Assembly (NCBI RefSeq): GCF_900445255.1
Contig: NZ_UAPU01000007.1
Span: 230,001 to 294,000 of the forward strand
Direction of reading: 5' to 3'
From: Anaerobiospirillum thomasii
GTDB lineage: Bacteria > Pseudomonadota > Gammaproteobacteria > Enterobacterales > Succinivibrionaceae
Length of the DNA stretch: 64,000 nucleotides
Positions within the stretch are counted from its first letter, which is position 1; every line of letters starts with the position of its first letter. The notes under the pieces were generated by a model. It had not been told where the DNA came from, searched no databases, and saw nothing but the letters and a program-made list of their open reading frames with translations. The translations under genes were made by a program, and so were the position numbers. Below are positions 28,227 through 39,060 of the stretch, piece after piece.

Positions 28227-28969
28227 TAAAAAGCCCTTTATTTGGTTTAGCCATATTAAAACAACCAACCAACAGAACTACAGCTAAATCACCCACACAG
28301 ACCAAGAGTAATAACTTTGGAATACCTGTACTCTCACCATCACAATACAAAAACCCTAAACCACTTCCTTTTCCACAGCAAGAACCAAAAAAATGGTACA
28401 ACACATTAGACGGACAAGTGGCTTTACAAGGTGGCACAGCCGTATTGCACGGCTTGGCTAGTGGCATAGCACAGCACGCTACCAACAAAGGACTTGATGC
28501 ATCTGCGAAAGGTCATGAGTATCAGCGTGATGTGGCTCTCATAAATGCAGAGATAGCTAAGATGCAGATAGAGGGCGCTTATCAAAGTGGCGCTTATGAA
28601 GCTATGGTGCAGGGCTTGGCTGATAGACAAAAGATGTCTCAAGAGGTTGTGCGTCAAGCGTCTAGTGGAACAAAGATAGGTCAAGGCTCTAATGCTGATA
28701 TAAGTACAACGCAGTGGATTAATGCACAGATAAATCAAAGAGTTATACAAAAGAATACAACTAAGGCTATTAATCAGGCTCGAATGGAACAGGCAAATGC
28801 TAATGCGCAGGCAATACTTGAGCAGGCTCATGCCGATGCTAAGCGTGCTATGAAAGGCAATGTATTCTTGAGTGGTCTGCTAGGCACTATACAAGCAGTC
28901 GGCTCATCTATGCTGTCTTATCGTGAAGAGGGGTTGCGCTCCCCATTTGAACAAAAGTTTTTTTCTTAA
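28223..28969 (+). CDS. Internal virion (ejection) protein 1
   Basis: 248 residues with a Pro/Thr-rich N-terminus, then an Ala/Gln-rich helical body (LHGLASGIAQHATNKGLDAS and AINQARMEQANANAQAI). Position between the nozzle and two larger helical proteins matches the first of three podovirus ejection proteins that leave the head with the DNA. Inference from position and composition. Confidence 0.7.
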   Translation: MIKSPLFGLAILKQPTNRTTAKSPTQTKSNNFGIPVLSPSQYKNPKPLPFPQQEPKKWYNTLDGQVALQGGTAVLHGLASGIAQHATNKGLDASAKGHEYQRDVALINAEIAKMQIEGAYQSGAYEAMVQGLADRQKMSQEVVRQASSGTKIGQGSNADISTTQWINAQINQRVIQKNTTKAINQARMEQANANAQAILEQAHADAKRAMKGNVFLSGLLGTIQAVGSSMLSYREEGLRSPFEQKFFS

Positions 28970-28978
28970 GGTGAATAT

Positions 28979-30772
28979 ATGGCACTTGAAACTCCTACTG
29001 TGGGTATGTCAAACGAGGGTATGTATGCACGCCCTTTTGAGAATGGAAGTGAGGCTATCGCTAAATCGGCAGAGGCTGTCGGACAAAACCTCGCAGGCGA
29101 GATCGATCAGCTGTCTGCGCAAATTCTGCAATTACAGATTAAAGCAGAAAAGGAGCGAGCCGAGGCAGAGGCCCTATCCTTATCTAACCGAGCCTATGAA
29201 GATCTACACAAGAACCAACTTGAATATAGCCAACTTAAGAATAAGGACGCTATAGACAATTACGACAGCTATAAACAGAACATATCTAAGATTATTGAGA
29301 AGTACACTCCTACAGATAAAGCACAGCCATTAACTCAAAAGCTATTTAAAGAAAAGGCTATGCAATTACAAACTAGAAGTAATGCCACGCTTATGGCCTA
29401 TCAGATGGAGCAGATCGCATCATGGAAAATGTCGGAGCTTAACTCTGCTTTAAACAATACATTGAATGAGTCATTATCAAATTATGGAAAACCTTTATTT
29501 GAGGAGAATAAAAGAAAAGCTTTAGAGCAATACGATTATATTGCAGACGCCCAAGGTATAGATAGAAACTCTGAAACTTATAAGCTAGGCCAATTACAGA
29601 CCACGTCAGGTTTACATTTTAATGGCATCATGAATGAGATTAATCGTGATCAGTTAGGTAACGCTTGGAAACATTTACAACAATATAAAGACGAATTGAC
29701 AGCAGAAGATTATAATAAATTACTTATAAACTACCAATCAACAGTGGCAAGAAACTCTGTTGCAGGTGGTGGCAAAAAGAAAATGACAGATGAAGATCTA
29801 ATTGCATATTTTGAGAAGTATTTTGATGATAATCCTATATTGCACCAACATGTTGAAGAGGGGGAAAATGGGAAAAGTAAGATTACAAAAGTTACATTAA
29901 AGGACAACCCCATTTTATATAACCAAGTGCGAAGAGGTTTTGTGAACGAGAGTTTAAACAAACACAAGCGTTATGTAGAGGAGAGGACATCACAAGATGG
30001 TTATTTGAAAGCCTCTATTCGTGAATATTTAGATAACAATGAACTCCCTGATAATGGCAGAGATATTATAAAAGCTATCGGAATTAGCGAGCCGACAGCA
30101 GAGCAAATTGATACTGCACAAAAAATTTTAGATATGAGAAAAAATGGTGTCGGCAATATTGGAAATAAGATGGCTTATATGGACATTATGTCGTGGATTA
30201 GTGATGGCTCTATATATAAAGAGTTCACCACTTTAAATAGTCTTAAAGGATATATGGTTGATAAAAACCTATCACAAGATCAAATGACCGATCTTAGTAA
30301 AGAATATAATAAAGCTAAGAATTATGCATATAGGCAAGAGATAGAAAAGGCCTCTAAACTTTTAAACAAAAAATTAACAGGGGTTATTGGAAAAGCAAAA
30401 GTAGCATCTAATGAATTTGCTTATCAGCGTGCTTTAATTACTGCGCAAGATTTTATTAACCAAAAAATAAAGCGTGATGGCATGAGTGCGACCCTTGCAT
30501 TAGAAGCCGTTACATCTAATGCCTCTGATGTTATGGATATTAAAGGGGTTTATGAAGAGGCGCTAGAATTGCAAACTAATTTTACGGACTTATGGGGCTC
30601 CGTAGGAAGTTTAACACATAAGGAACGGTTGGAAATTTTAAATAAGATACAAGACCACAAAGATGAGACAGGCTCCTATCCTAGCTCTTATGAGGTGGGA
30701 GTTATTATAGGCCCATATTTAGAGTCTTATAAACCTATACCTGCTAATGTTACTTTTGATAAGGTGAAATAA
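28979..30772 (+). CDS. Internal virion (ejection) protein 2
   Basis: 597 residues, nearly all helical with long coiled-coil stretches (AEAVGQNLAGEIDQLSAQI, KAEKERAEAEAL). No enzymatic motif seen. Second of the ejection set; stop and start overlap with the giant protein. Confidence 0.75.
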   Translation: MALETPTVGMSNEGMYARPFENGSEAIAKSAEAVGQNLAGEIDQLSAQILQLQIKAEKERAEAEALSLSNRAYEDLHKNQLEYSQLKNKDAIDNYDSYKQNISKIIEKYTPTDKAQPLTQKLFKEKAMQLQTRSNATLMAYQMEQIASWKMSELNSALNNTLNESLSNYGKPLFEENKRKALEQYDYIADAQGIDRNSETYKLGQLQTTSGLHFNGIMNEINRDQLGNAWKHLQQYKDELTAEDYNKLLINYQSTVARNSVAGGGKKKMTDEDLIAYFEKYFDDNPILHQHVEEGENGKSKITKVTLKDNPILYNQVRRGFVNESLNKHKRYVEERTSQDGYLKASIREYLDNNELPDNGRDIIKAIGISEPTAEQIDTAQKILDMRKNGVGNIGNKMAYMDIMSWISDGSIYKEFTTLNSLKGYMVDKNLSQDQMTDLSKEYNKAKNYAYRQEIEKASKLLNKKLTGVIGKAKVASNEFAYQRALITAQDFINQKIKRDGMSATLALEAVTSNASDVMDIKGVYEEALELQTNFTDLWGSVGSLTHKERLEILNKIQDHKDETGSYPSSYEVGVIIGPYLESYKPIPANVTFDKVK

Positions 30773-33700
30773 TGACTGATAATTATATTTACCCTCCGTT
30801 GGTTGCTGATAAGCCTATTATCTCTAGACATGGTGTCTCTCAAAAATATTTAGATTTTGAACAAAAGCAAAAATATAGGAACACTATTTTTGAGGACAGC
30901 TTATATGACCTTGAGAAAAATAAACCTGACGCCAACTCTACTGTAGAAGAGATAATAGACTATAACATTAAGTCAAGAGCTAAATTAAACGCCGACGCAA
31001 TGTTTGCTGTTACTGCTTTTCAAGTACATAACGATCCAAAAAATGAGCTAAGCAAAGAAAAAATAGCCAATGTTTTAAACGTCAATCCTCTTGTAATATC
31101 AGATGATGATAAGCCTTTTTTTATGTCAAGGGCTATTGAAAAGAATTACCAAGACCTTATTCAAGAAAGAGGTTATTTGCCTGACAATATTATGACCGAC
31201 ATTAATTTTATGCGCTTTGTCGGCAAGGATACTTATAATTACTTGGTGGGGCTCCGTGATTTATATGAGCAGGCTAACGGAGAGGACGGCATATTAGATA
31301 CAATCAGCCGAGCCTATAAAGCTAGTATTGCAGACTTTGAAGTTAATGAGGACTTTTATAATCAGGACATTACCTTTAATGAATTAAATGCTAAAAAATT
31401 TGCTAATAACTATCTGTATAAGCGTGATGATGACGGTTTATTTGTTGACGTGGCTCGTGTTGTAAGCGATCAGGTTGTGCCAATTGCAGATAACCCTTGG
31501 CTTATTGCTCCTATTATTGCCACAACTGCACTCGGCGCCTTGGCAGGACACCCTCACTTAGGCTTTATGTTAGGCTCTGCCCTGTTTACATCTAAGGCTA
31601 GATACGAGCAGAACTCCTCACAGCTGATACAAAAGGCCATGGCAGAAAAGCCTGACCTAGATTTTGAACAGGTCAAAGATGATGTTGCCCTATCAGCAAT
31701 CGGTATGACCACTCTTGATTTTATGTCCGACTTCTTAATGCAAGGCGTGATGTTAGGTTCTAAGAATGTCTTTAAAGGAATATTCAAGGGAGCATCTAAG
31801 GCTAATATCCCTATAGAGCCAATGACTTTTGCGCAGAAGTTTACCAAGACCTCTAAAGGTGTGTTTGCTAACTTTGGCACATCATGGACAGGCGAGGTTA
31901 TCACCGAGGGTATGCAAGGTGGCATAGGACAGATGGGCGTAAACAAGGCTCTAGATAAAGACACTTGGGAGAATGTGGCCGAGGAGGGATGGAAAAATGC
32001 TGTAGAGGCCATGTCTGTTATGGGTGTTATCGCAGGCGTAGGTGCTACAATGCGAGGTGGCTATGACTTTTACTCCCTATCAAAACAGCAGACACTACAG
32101 CAGGAGGCAAAACAAGCTTTTGAGAGCACTATGATGGGCAAGCATCTTGTGGAAGGTGCCACTATTGTAGATAGCATAAAACTCAATAAGGAAGACCCTA
32201 CTGTCTTAAATGATCTTATCTCAAAGATAAGCTCCAAAAAGGTGTACGCAACCTACAAGGATCTACAGAATTATGTCAGCGCTAATAACATTGACCTTGA
32301 TAAATATGACAAGTTCAAAGACTTAGAACAAAAGGCCGAGACTAACCCTGATGACATTATAGAATTTAACGATGTTGATGTATTTACAATCCTTAACAGC
32401 AATAAGACCGAGGACTTGATACGCAAGATACGCCCATATGCAGACGGCAAGTCCATTGAAGAGGCAGGGCAATTTGTTCAAAGTGTAGATATAAAAGAGC
32501 TTGGAGAGCAGATTAAACAACGCTATGAGTTTGAGACCAAGAAAGGCAATATCAGAAAAAACCTTTACAGTGAGATATTAAAAAACGCTCCGAATGTTAA
32601 TGCGAATAATGCAAATAAAATCTCACACTTGTATACAAACTTTTACGCCAACCTATCAAACATTTTAGGTATTGATATTGAAACTCTTTATAACGATCAC
32701 GCTCTCAAATTAAAACATGAGGTTGTTATTCGTGACTTAGGAAGCGAGACCGAGGGCACAGCAGGCACAATACATTCTGACAACGTGAGCGCACAGTTCA
32801 ACTCCAAGACAAAAGAGGTTTTGATTAAGGAGACCACTAACGCACAGAGCATTATTCATGAATTAGCCCATGGTTTTATGCATGTCTTGCTTGAGGTCAA
32901 TACCAACCTAAATAAAAACAAAAAGCTAATGGCCCCTGAAAACGTGGCTCGGTTCCAAAGTCTGTTTAAGGAGCTTGAGCAAGGCCTTGGAATGAAAAAT
33001 CTTGAGCTCAAAAACATATCTAAAGAGCGCATGACTAAAGCGCAGGAGTTGTTTGTAAATAAATTCTTTGAGGCCGTGCTCGACCCTAATGTAGTGTTGC
33101 CTTTCAAAAGAGATTTTAAAAGATGGATCGCAACATCATATCAAAACTTTTATATGCAAACAGAGATGGCAAAAGCGCAGGGCGACCCTGATGCTATTAA
33201 GAACATTAAAGAGCTATCCGACCAAGAGGCTGTCCGTTATGGATTAAAAGAGGCTTATGGTTTTGAGAGTGACGGTGTAAACGATCAGTTTAGGAACGTT
33301 ATCAATGCTATCACTTCTGTTGATGAAGCTGTGCCTGATTATGGAGAGAGTTTTAACCGAGGTATATTCACTAGCCTTATAGACAACCCTAACCTTGACC
33401 CTACTTTAGTAAAGGAATTTTTAAACATTCAGGCCTCTTATGATGCGCTTGCTGTAGACGGCACCAAGGAACAGCAAAACATTGAAAAGAAACTTACAAC
33501 ACTTGACCCTGCTATTCTTAAAAGCCGTGATGATTTAAAGAAAAAACAAGAAACTGAATTAAAGAAAGTACGAGCTCGTGACGGCATAGCAGATGTCACA
33601 CTGCTTACTAGATACGATCAGCTGTACAAAGAGCTTGACACTGACTTTAGAGTGCGTCTGCAATCAGCCGAACTGCACGCCTTTAAAGAGCTAGGCATTG

Positions 33701-36700
33701 TTATGGACGCAAGAGACCTATTGTCTAAGGGAATGTCAAAGACAAACATAAGACATTTAAAGTCTCAAGGGCTTGTGGCCGACTATGGTTTTGATGTTAA
33801 TGATGTTCGTTTTGAAGTGTACCACGACCGAGCTACTAACAAGCGAGTTATGGAGGACTTTTTGTTAAGTAGCTTTAATGAAGAGCAATTAAAAGCTTAC
33901 ATAAACTCAAGAGCCATCTCGCTTTTAAAATCAGATGCTAGAAAATATCTGCTAGCTAATGCGCCTGTAGAAACTTACATGCTAGAAAAGCGTGCAAAGA
34001 TAGCCACCAAAGAATTTAACCTGTTACTCCGAATGACTAAACAGAGCAAGGTCTCTGCTTTTCATCTTAACATGTTGGCAGTCAAAGACGTCCTGAATAC
34101 AAAACTCTCTGACTTAGACAGTACAGCTTTATTAAGACAAGCTAGTAAGTATCGTGACATGTCCACTAAAGCCATTACAAAAGGTGACATTATAGGGGCT
34201 AGCAGGCTTTTACAGCAGGAGCTCTTCTGTATACATAAGGCGCAAAAGGTAGTTGATATTGAAAAGAAGTTCCGAGGTGAGGCAAAAAGGCTACAAAATT
34301 ATTTTGATCGCTATTCTAAAAAAGGCAAGGGCAACAATGACAAAAAACAATATAGCATGGTGCACACCACTATAGGTCACGAGGCTTTTGTCCGTTTAGG
34401 CCTGTCTCGCAATACACTAAAGCACAAACAGAGAATGGAGTTTTTGCAAAAAAATGATCCTGACACCTTTAACTCTGTAGCCGAGCTATTGACTGACGAC
34501 ATCACATTCTACAGAAACATGACGCTAGGCGACCTTAACAACACCATGAATAAGCTTACAGCTTTACAGACACAGGCGTCTTACAATCAGAAAATCAAGG
34601 AGCTAGGAGACACTACTGTAGCCGAACAAGCCGAGGAGATGCTTGCCTCGTTAGATGTTTCACGAAACAAAGAGGGCAATCTTGAGCAACTTCCTGAAGC
34701 TCTAGTTAAATCTCTTGTCCCTAGATTTTTTGAGGGCGTGCTTATGAATATAGGCAAAGTAAGCTCTGTATGTAAGTACATTGACGGAAAAGAATATGGG
34801 CCTTTTTGGAAGTACATATATCAACCCCTTCGTGTGGCCTGTACCTCTTATATTAACGATCTTAATCTCTACAAAAAATCAGTAAGCGACATTATGTCCA
34901 ACTATGGAAAGGCCTTAACTGAAAAATTTAAAACCAAGCCACGAGAAAAAACTATAGCCACTGCTAAATGGTTGGGCTATGACCTAGGCAATCACCCTGA
35001 ACATAAAGGCAATCCTTATGTAGAGCTTATGGGAATTGTTGCGCATGTAGGAAACAATTACAACCGTCAGTGTTTAATAGACACGATCAGACTTCGTAAT
35101 TCTAAGTTTGACGAGGCTATGCTTGATGACTTCCTAGATACCATGCAGAAACAAGGCTACATTGATAAGCCATTAATGGATACAGTACAGGCCTTATGGG
35201 ATTTAAATGAGGGGACTTTTGAAAAGGCGCAGAAAACTTTTTACCATCTCAATGGTTACCCCGCCGTCAAGCAGGAGCATAACAGCTTTAAAACAGCGTG
35301 GGGCGTGACCTATAGGGGTGGCTACATGCCTCTGCTTAGAGAAGAGGACGCTATTGCAGGCGCTGAATATCAGATACTTGATATTGAAGAGGAGAGAGAC
35401 AAGGTAGGAGCTATGGTCAGCCATGGCTTTATGAATGAGCGCAAAAAATGGAACACTGCATATTCAATAAGCACTGACATTACAAAGTTAATTACAAGCA
35501 CCGATCGTGTGATCCGTTATGCAAACGTACAGCCGAGCATTAAGCATATACAGAAACTTTTAAACCATGAGGCCGTGAGAGTATTTCTAGAGAAAAAACA
35601 CCCTGAACTCCGTAAAAAAATATTTGAGCCTTGGCTGAAAGCTATCTCTAACAACACCAAAACAAAACAGCCTGAAAACATGAAGGGCTTTTATGAGGCG
35701 CTTATAAAGTTTAAAAAGCTGTCAAGCGCTATGATTATGTTTGGCAACTTTAACAACGCTATACAGGGCACGTCACAGCTAGGCCCTCTTATGGCTACAA
35801 CCGACAAGGCCATGTTAATGCAGTCGGCATTTAACTTAGTGGCCAATCACTCGGACATGAAAGCACGAGCATTAGAGCACTCGGCTTTTATGAAAACTAG
35901 ACTTGAGGACTTCACCGTCAATGTGGACTTGTTGATAGGCCGAGATGTAATTCTACCGTCCACTGACCCATTCTCCCTTGACAGTGTATCGGCTCGCAAA
36001 AAACAAATAGCCGAGCTGTCTGTTAATCACTCCTATTTTGCACAGCAGGCATTACAAAGACAGCTTGACTTGATAGCATGGGACGCCAAATATTCAGAGG
36101 TCATGAATAAAAGGCAGGCTGAATTTGAACGGAACAGTGGCAATAAAATATGGGTCGAGGGGACAGCTGAATATGACAGGGCTCATGCCGAGGCCGTGGC
36201 ACTTGCTGACGATAATGTGCGTGAAACTTCAAGTAGTTTTGACTTGGTAGATACATCTGCACTTGAACGTGACCATCCTTGGGTGCAGGTGTTAACACAA
36301 TTTTCAAACTACTTTTGGACAATCGCTAATCTATTTATCAGCCGTTCGGCCATGGCAAGTAAAAACACAAAAGATGCTAACCTTGTGAAAAAATTCCAAG
36401 CGCAGTTAGGAGTGTTTTTCTTTACCATATGGCTCCCTGCCATGATCGCAGATGCTATTAACAAAGTCTTTACACAGGCTTGGAAAGAGGAAGAGGACGA
36501 GGACGCCGTATTTGATAATAAACTTGACACGCTCCTTGGCTCCCCTTTCCGTACCGTATCAGCCATGATCCCATTCATTGGAGCATTTATGACCACATGG
36601 TACAACGAGACTTTCCTTGATGAAAACTTTTACACAAGCTCTAACTTCAACGTGGCCACAATCACAATCCCACAACAGGGCTTTAGACTTGCAACCGACA

Positions 36701-36918
36701 TTATGGCAGAGGGCACCGACATGGAGTGGACACATAGACAGTGGCGTGACCTAGGCTATGCTTTTGCTCTTGTATCAGGCATCCCACCTGCCTCGTTTGC
36801 TTTTAAGTGGATCGGCACAATGATTGATTGGCTACAAGGCGATATAAACCCTGAAGATCCTTTTGATAAATTCATGACTTTAACACAAGCAAAACCATCT
36901 AAAGAAGCAACCGAGTAA
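30772..36918 (+). CDS. Giant internal virion (ejection) protein with HELAH motif, 2048 aa
   Basis: The largest gene in the window. It is highly charged and helical, with a hydrophobic region near residues 240-275. A zinc-peptidase-type motif IIHELAHGF (His696, Glu697, His700) lies in a stretch resembling the metallopeptidase-like domains of large polyvalent phage proteins. More hydrophobic segments occur near residues 1840-1900 (FWTIANLFISRSAM and GVFFFTIWLPAMIADAI). Family knowledge: podovirus proteins of this size are ejected and help build a trans-envelope channel, often with a peptidoglycan-cutting domain. No transglycosylase signature is seen, so the HELAH domain may be the enzymatic part; that is inference. 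Confidence 0.8.
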   Translation: MTDNYIYPPLVADKPIISRHGVSQKYLDFEQKQKYRNTIFEDSLYDLEKNKPDANSTVEEIIDYNIKSRAKLNADAMFAVTAFQVHNDPKNELSKEKIANVLNVNPLVISDDDKPFFMSRAIEKNYQDLIQERGYLPDNIMTDINFMRFVGKDTYNYLVGLRDLYEQANGEDGILDTISRAYKASIADFEVNEDFYNQDITFNELNAKKFANNYLYKRDDDGLFVDVARVVSDQVVPIADNPWLIAPIIATTALGALAGHPHLGFMLGSALFTSKARYEQNSSQLIQKAMAEKPDLDFEQVKDDVALSAIGMTTLDFMSDFLMQGVMLGSKNVFKGIFKGASKANIPIEPMTFAQKFTKTSKGVFANFGTSWTGEVITEGMQGGIGQMGVNKALDKDTWENVAEEGWKNAVEAMSVMGVIAGVGATMRGGYDFYSLSKQQTLQQEAKQAFESTMMGKHLVEGATIVDSIKLNKEDPTVLNDLISKISSKKVYATYKDLQNYVSANNIDLDKYDKFKDLEQKAETNPDDIIEFNDVDVFTILNSNKTEDLIRKIRPYADGKSIEEAGQFVQSVDIKELGEQIKQRYEFETKKGNIRKNLYSEILKNAPNVNANNANKISHLYTNFYANLSNILGIDIETLYNDHALKLKHEVVIRDLGSETEGTAGTIHSDNVSAQFNSKTKEVLIKETTNAQSIIHELAHGFMHVLLEVNTNLNKNKKLMAPENVARFQSLFKELEQGLGMKNLELKNISKERMTKAQELFVNKFFEAVLDPNVVLPFKRDFKRWIATSYQNFYMQTEMAKAQGDPDAIKNIKELSDQEAVRYGLKEAYGFESDGVNDQFRNVINAITSVDEAVPDYGESFNRGIFTSLIDNPNLDPTLVKEFLNIQASYDALAVDGTKEQQNIEKKLTTLDPAILKSRDDLKKKQETELKKVRARDGIADVTLLTRYDQLYKELDTDFRVRLQSAELHAFKELGIVMDARDLLSKGMSKTNIRHLKSQGLVADYGFDVNDVRFEVYHDRATNKRVMEDFLLSSFNEEQLKAYINSRAISLLKSDARKYLLANAPVETYMLEKRAKIATKEFNLLLRMTKQSKVSAFHLNMLAVKDVLNTKLSDLDSTALLRQASKYRDMSTKAITKGDIIGASRLLQQELFCIHKAQKVVDIEKKFRGEAKRLQNYFDRYSKKGKGNNDKKQYSMVHTTIGHEAFVRLGLSRNTLKHKQRMEFLQKNDPDTFNSVAELLTDDITFYRNMTLGDLNNTMNKLTALQTQASYNQKIKELGDTTVAEQAEEMLASLDVSRNKEGNLEQLPEALVKSLVPRFFEGVLMNIGKVSSVCKYIDGKEYGPFWKYIYQPLRVACTSYINDLNLYKKSVSDIMSNYGKALTEKFKTKPREKTIATAKWLGYDLGNHPEHKGNPYVELMGIVAHVGNNYNRQCLIDTIRLRNSKFDEAMLDDFLDTMQKQGYIDKPLMDTVQALWDLNEGTFEKAQKTFYHLNGYPAVKQEHNSFKTAWGVTYRGGYMPLLREEDAIAGAEYQILDIEEERDKVGAMVSHGFMNERKKWNTAYSISTDITKLITSTDRVIRYANVQPSIKHIQKLLNHEAVRVFLEKKHPELRKKIFEPWLKAISNNTKTKQPENMKGFYEALIKFKKLSSAMIMFGNFNNAIQGTSQLGPLMATTDKAMLMQSAFNLVANHSDMKARALEHSAFMKTRLEDFTVNVDLLIGRDVILPSTDPFSLDSVSARKKQIAELSVNHSYFAQQALQRQLDLIAWDAKYSEVMNKRQAEFERNSGNKIWVEGTAEYDRAHAEAVALADDNVRETSSSFDLVDTSALERDHPWVQVLTQFSNYFWTIANLFISRSAMASKNTKDANLVKKFQAQLGVFFFTIWLPAMIADAINKVFTQAWKEEEDEDAVFDNKLDTLLGSPFRTVSAMIPFIGAFMTTWYNETFLDENFYTSSNFNVATITIPQQGFRLATDIMAEGTDMEWTHRQWRDLGYAFALVSGIPPASFAFKWIGTMIDWLQGDINPEDPFDKFMTLTQAKPSKEATE

Positions 36919-36927
36919 GGAGACTCT

Positions 36928-38847
36928 ATGGCAACAAACATACCTAAATCCACACAGCAATTACTTGATAAGAATACAGTTATTGAGGGAACCTTTAAAG
37001 GCGACCTACAAGGTAATGCTGATACAGCAACTGCACTTCAAAATAATTTTTCAGTGACCTTAACAGGAGACGCTACAGGTTCGTTCACAACTCACGGCAA
37101 TTCAACACAGCTTCCTATCAGTGTGAACCGTGCACGCACAGCAGAGAATGCAGACCATGCAAAGACAGCTGACAGTGTGGCATTTGCAAACACTAGTGGT
37201 AATGCTACCTATGCTACAACAGCAGGACATGCTAGCACTTCTGCACAGGCAACTGTAGCTACCACAGCTGACCAAGCAGGCCATGCTCTAACATCTCACA
37301 AGGCTGACCTATCCGACAAGGCTATTAATGCAGACTTTGCTAAGCATGCAGAGCTAGCCGACACAGCAACTAAAGCCATCAATGCAGACTTTGCAGACAT
37401 AGCCACAACAGCAAACTCGCTAGCCATTGATGCTGTAGTTCCAAGCGCTGATTATGCAAGCCGTGCAGGCATAGCAGAGATAGCGCAGTATGATTGTGAT
37501 GGTTTATCTATCAAAGACTTTTACGCTAAGAAAACAGAGATACCTAAAGACCAACTGACGATAGCAGAGGGTGATGCACGCTACATAAAGCGTGAGGAGA
37601 AACTGCTACAAGCTGTAGTGCAGGGTAAGGCAAGCGGTATCGGTGCTGTACTTGGCAACACCTTGAACATTGAAATTACTTCACTTGATGCAGGCGAGAA
37701 CAACCTATCAATCTATGACAAGCTTGTGTTCATAGACACAGAGGAGCTACCACAGCCTAGAGATACAACCAAAGTGTACATCACTAAGTCTTATAAGATG
37801 TGGGTATATAACCAAGGCATACAAGACTTTGTGGAGATAACAAGTAGCCTTGATGTAAAGATAGCCAAGCAGATTGAAGAGGCCTTAGAGAAACTTAAGA
37901 CAGCTGTTAATACTACAGACAATCAAGAGATACGAGGCACAAAGACATTTAAGGAAGTGGTTTACGGCGGTATCCCTAGTCTCACAGCTGACAATGATAA
38001 AGCCCTTGCAACCGTACACAATATCCTTGATATTCAAAAGGATATTACCGACCTTGATAAGTCCGTTAAGGAAAAGATTGAGGAGCTGATTCATAGGCTT
38101 GACGCTCAAGAGAAAGGTGATGTGGTTTTTGCGTTAGTGGATTATTCTATCAAGCTTAATCAAGCCACTATGACTGTAGGAACTAGATACCTCACCTTGC
38201 TGACCGAGGCTAAAGAGTACATTCAGATTAGCGCCGATACAAACTTACCTGAAGATCCAACTAAGGTTCCATTCTACTATCGTTACTATGTCAAGGGCAC
38301 TAATGGCAAGGTCACTTATGCTGACTACAGAATTAATGTAGACCTATCGGATTATGCAAGATTAGATGGTGCAGAATTTACAGGCGTAGTTAAGGTAGCC
38401 GACCTTGCAACACAGAACCTTGATGAGCTTAAGGCTGTTAAGGATACAAGAGTTATTAACACTAAACAGCTACATCAATTACTTGATGACAAGGCAACAG
38501 CCACATCTAAGGAGATTGAAAAGGTAGACGATAAGGTCACAGCCCTTACTGCACGTGTTGATATTGTTGAACCCAAGGTCACAGCACTTGAGACAAGGGC
38601 AGATAATGTAGATGTGGAGCTATCTAAGTTAATGCCAAAAGCAGGTGGCACATTTACAGGTAATGTAGCTGTACCTAATCAAGCCGACCTAGCTAATGCT
38701 ACAGCCGATGCTGTACTCAATAAGACTGACACACAATCCTTGATTGATACAGCTGTAACCGAGGGGCTACAAAATGCTGTAGTGTGGCAGTCAGTCACAG
38801 ATGAAAATCAAATTACCAAAGACGGATTATATTTTGTTATTGCATGA
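36928..38847 (+). CDS. Tail fibre protein
   Basis: 639 residues. The N-terminal ~190 residues are a repeating Ala/Asp/Thr pattern (ADTA, ADHAKTADSVAFA, TTADQAGHA, INADFAD), as seen in trimeric fibre shafts. A middle domain follows (LGNTLNIEITSLDAG, AVNTTDNQEIRGTKTF), then coiled-coil segments near 520-590 (IEKVDDKVTALTARVD). AAGGAG upstream. It should trimerise and carry the receptor-binding tip or its adaptor. No variable-repeat or reverse transcriptase accompanies it. Confidence 0.8.
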   Translation: MATNIPKSTQQLLDKNTVIEGTFKGDLQGNADTATALQNNFSVTLTGDATGSFTTHGNSTQLPISVNRARTAENADHAKTADSVAFANTSGNATYATTAGHASTSAQATVATTADQAGHALTSHKADLSDKAINADFAKHAELADTATKAINADFADIATTANSLAIDAVVPSADYASRAGIAEIAQYDCDGLSIKDFYAKKTEIPKDQLTIAEGDARYIKREEKLLQAVVQGKASGIGAVLGNTLNIEITSLDAGENNLSIYDKLVFIDTEELPQPRDTTKVYITKSYKMWVYNQGIQDFVEITSSLDVKIAKQIEEALEKLKTAVNTTDNQEIRGTKTFKEVVYGGIPSLTADNDKALATVHNILDIQKDITDLDKSVKEKIEELIHRLDAQEKGDVVFALVDYSIKLNQATMTVGTRYLTLLTEAKEYIQISADTNLPEDPTKVPFYYRYYVKGTNGKVTYADYRINVDLSDYARLDGAEFTGVVKVADLATQNLDELKAVKDTRVINTKQLHQLLDDKATATSKEIEKVDDKVTALTARVDIVEPKVTALETRADNVDVELSKLMPKAGGTFTGNVAVPNQADLANATADAVLNKTDTQSLIDTAVTEGLQNAVVWQSVTDENQITKDGLYFVIA

Positions 38848-38856
38848 GGAGATGTT

Positions 38857-39060
38857 ATGCCACTTATCAAAAAGATTGTACTGCAAAAACAAGGGGTGAA
38901 GTATGAGCTTGACCCTAAAACAGCTGTTCCGTCAGAGCAGATTAATAATATTCAAGAGACATTAAACAAGGGCAAGGTTGAATTTGTAGCATCAGCTCCA
39001 AGCGAGAAACAACCTAACACATTATATGTAGAACCATTTAACGGCGAGGTATTTTTATGA
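38857..39060 (+). CDS. Small tail-fibre-associated protein, 67 aa
   Basis: Follows the fibre gene by 9 bp and overlaps the next gene by ATGA. Contains ASAPSEKQPNTLYVEPFNG, similar in type to short fibre tip or adaptor domains. Unknown role. Confidence 0.55.
   Translation: MPLIKKIVLQKQGVKYELDPKTAVPSEQINNIQETLNKGKVEFVASAPSEKQPNTLYVEPFNGEVFL

Noticed and set aside
31554-32012. 152-codon minus frame inside the giant ejection protein gene
   Set aside because: Antisense shadow; composition unlike any protein and no ribosome site.
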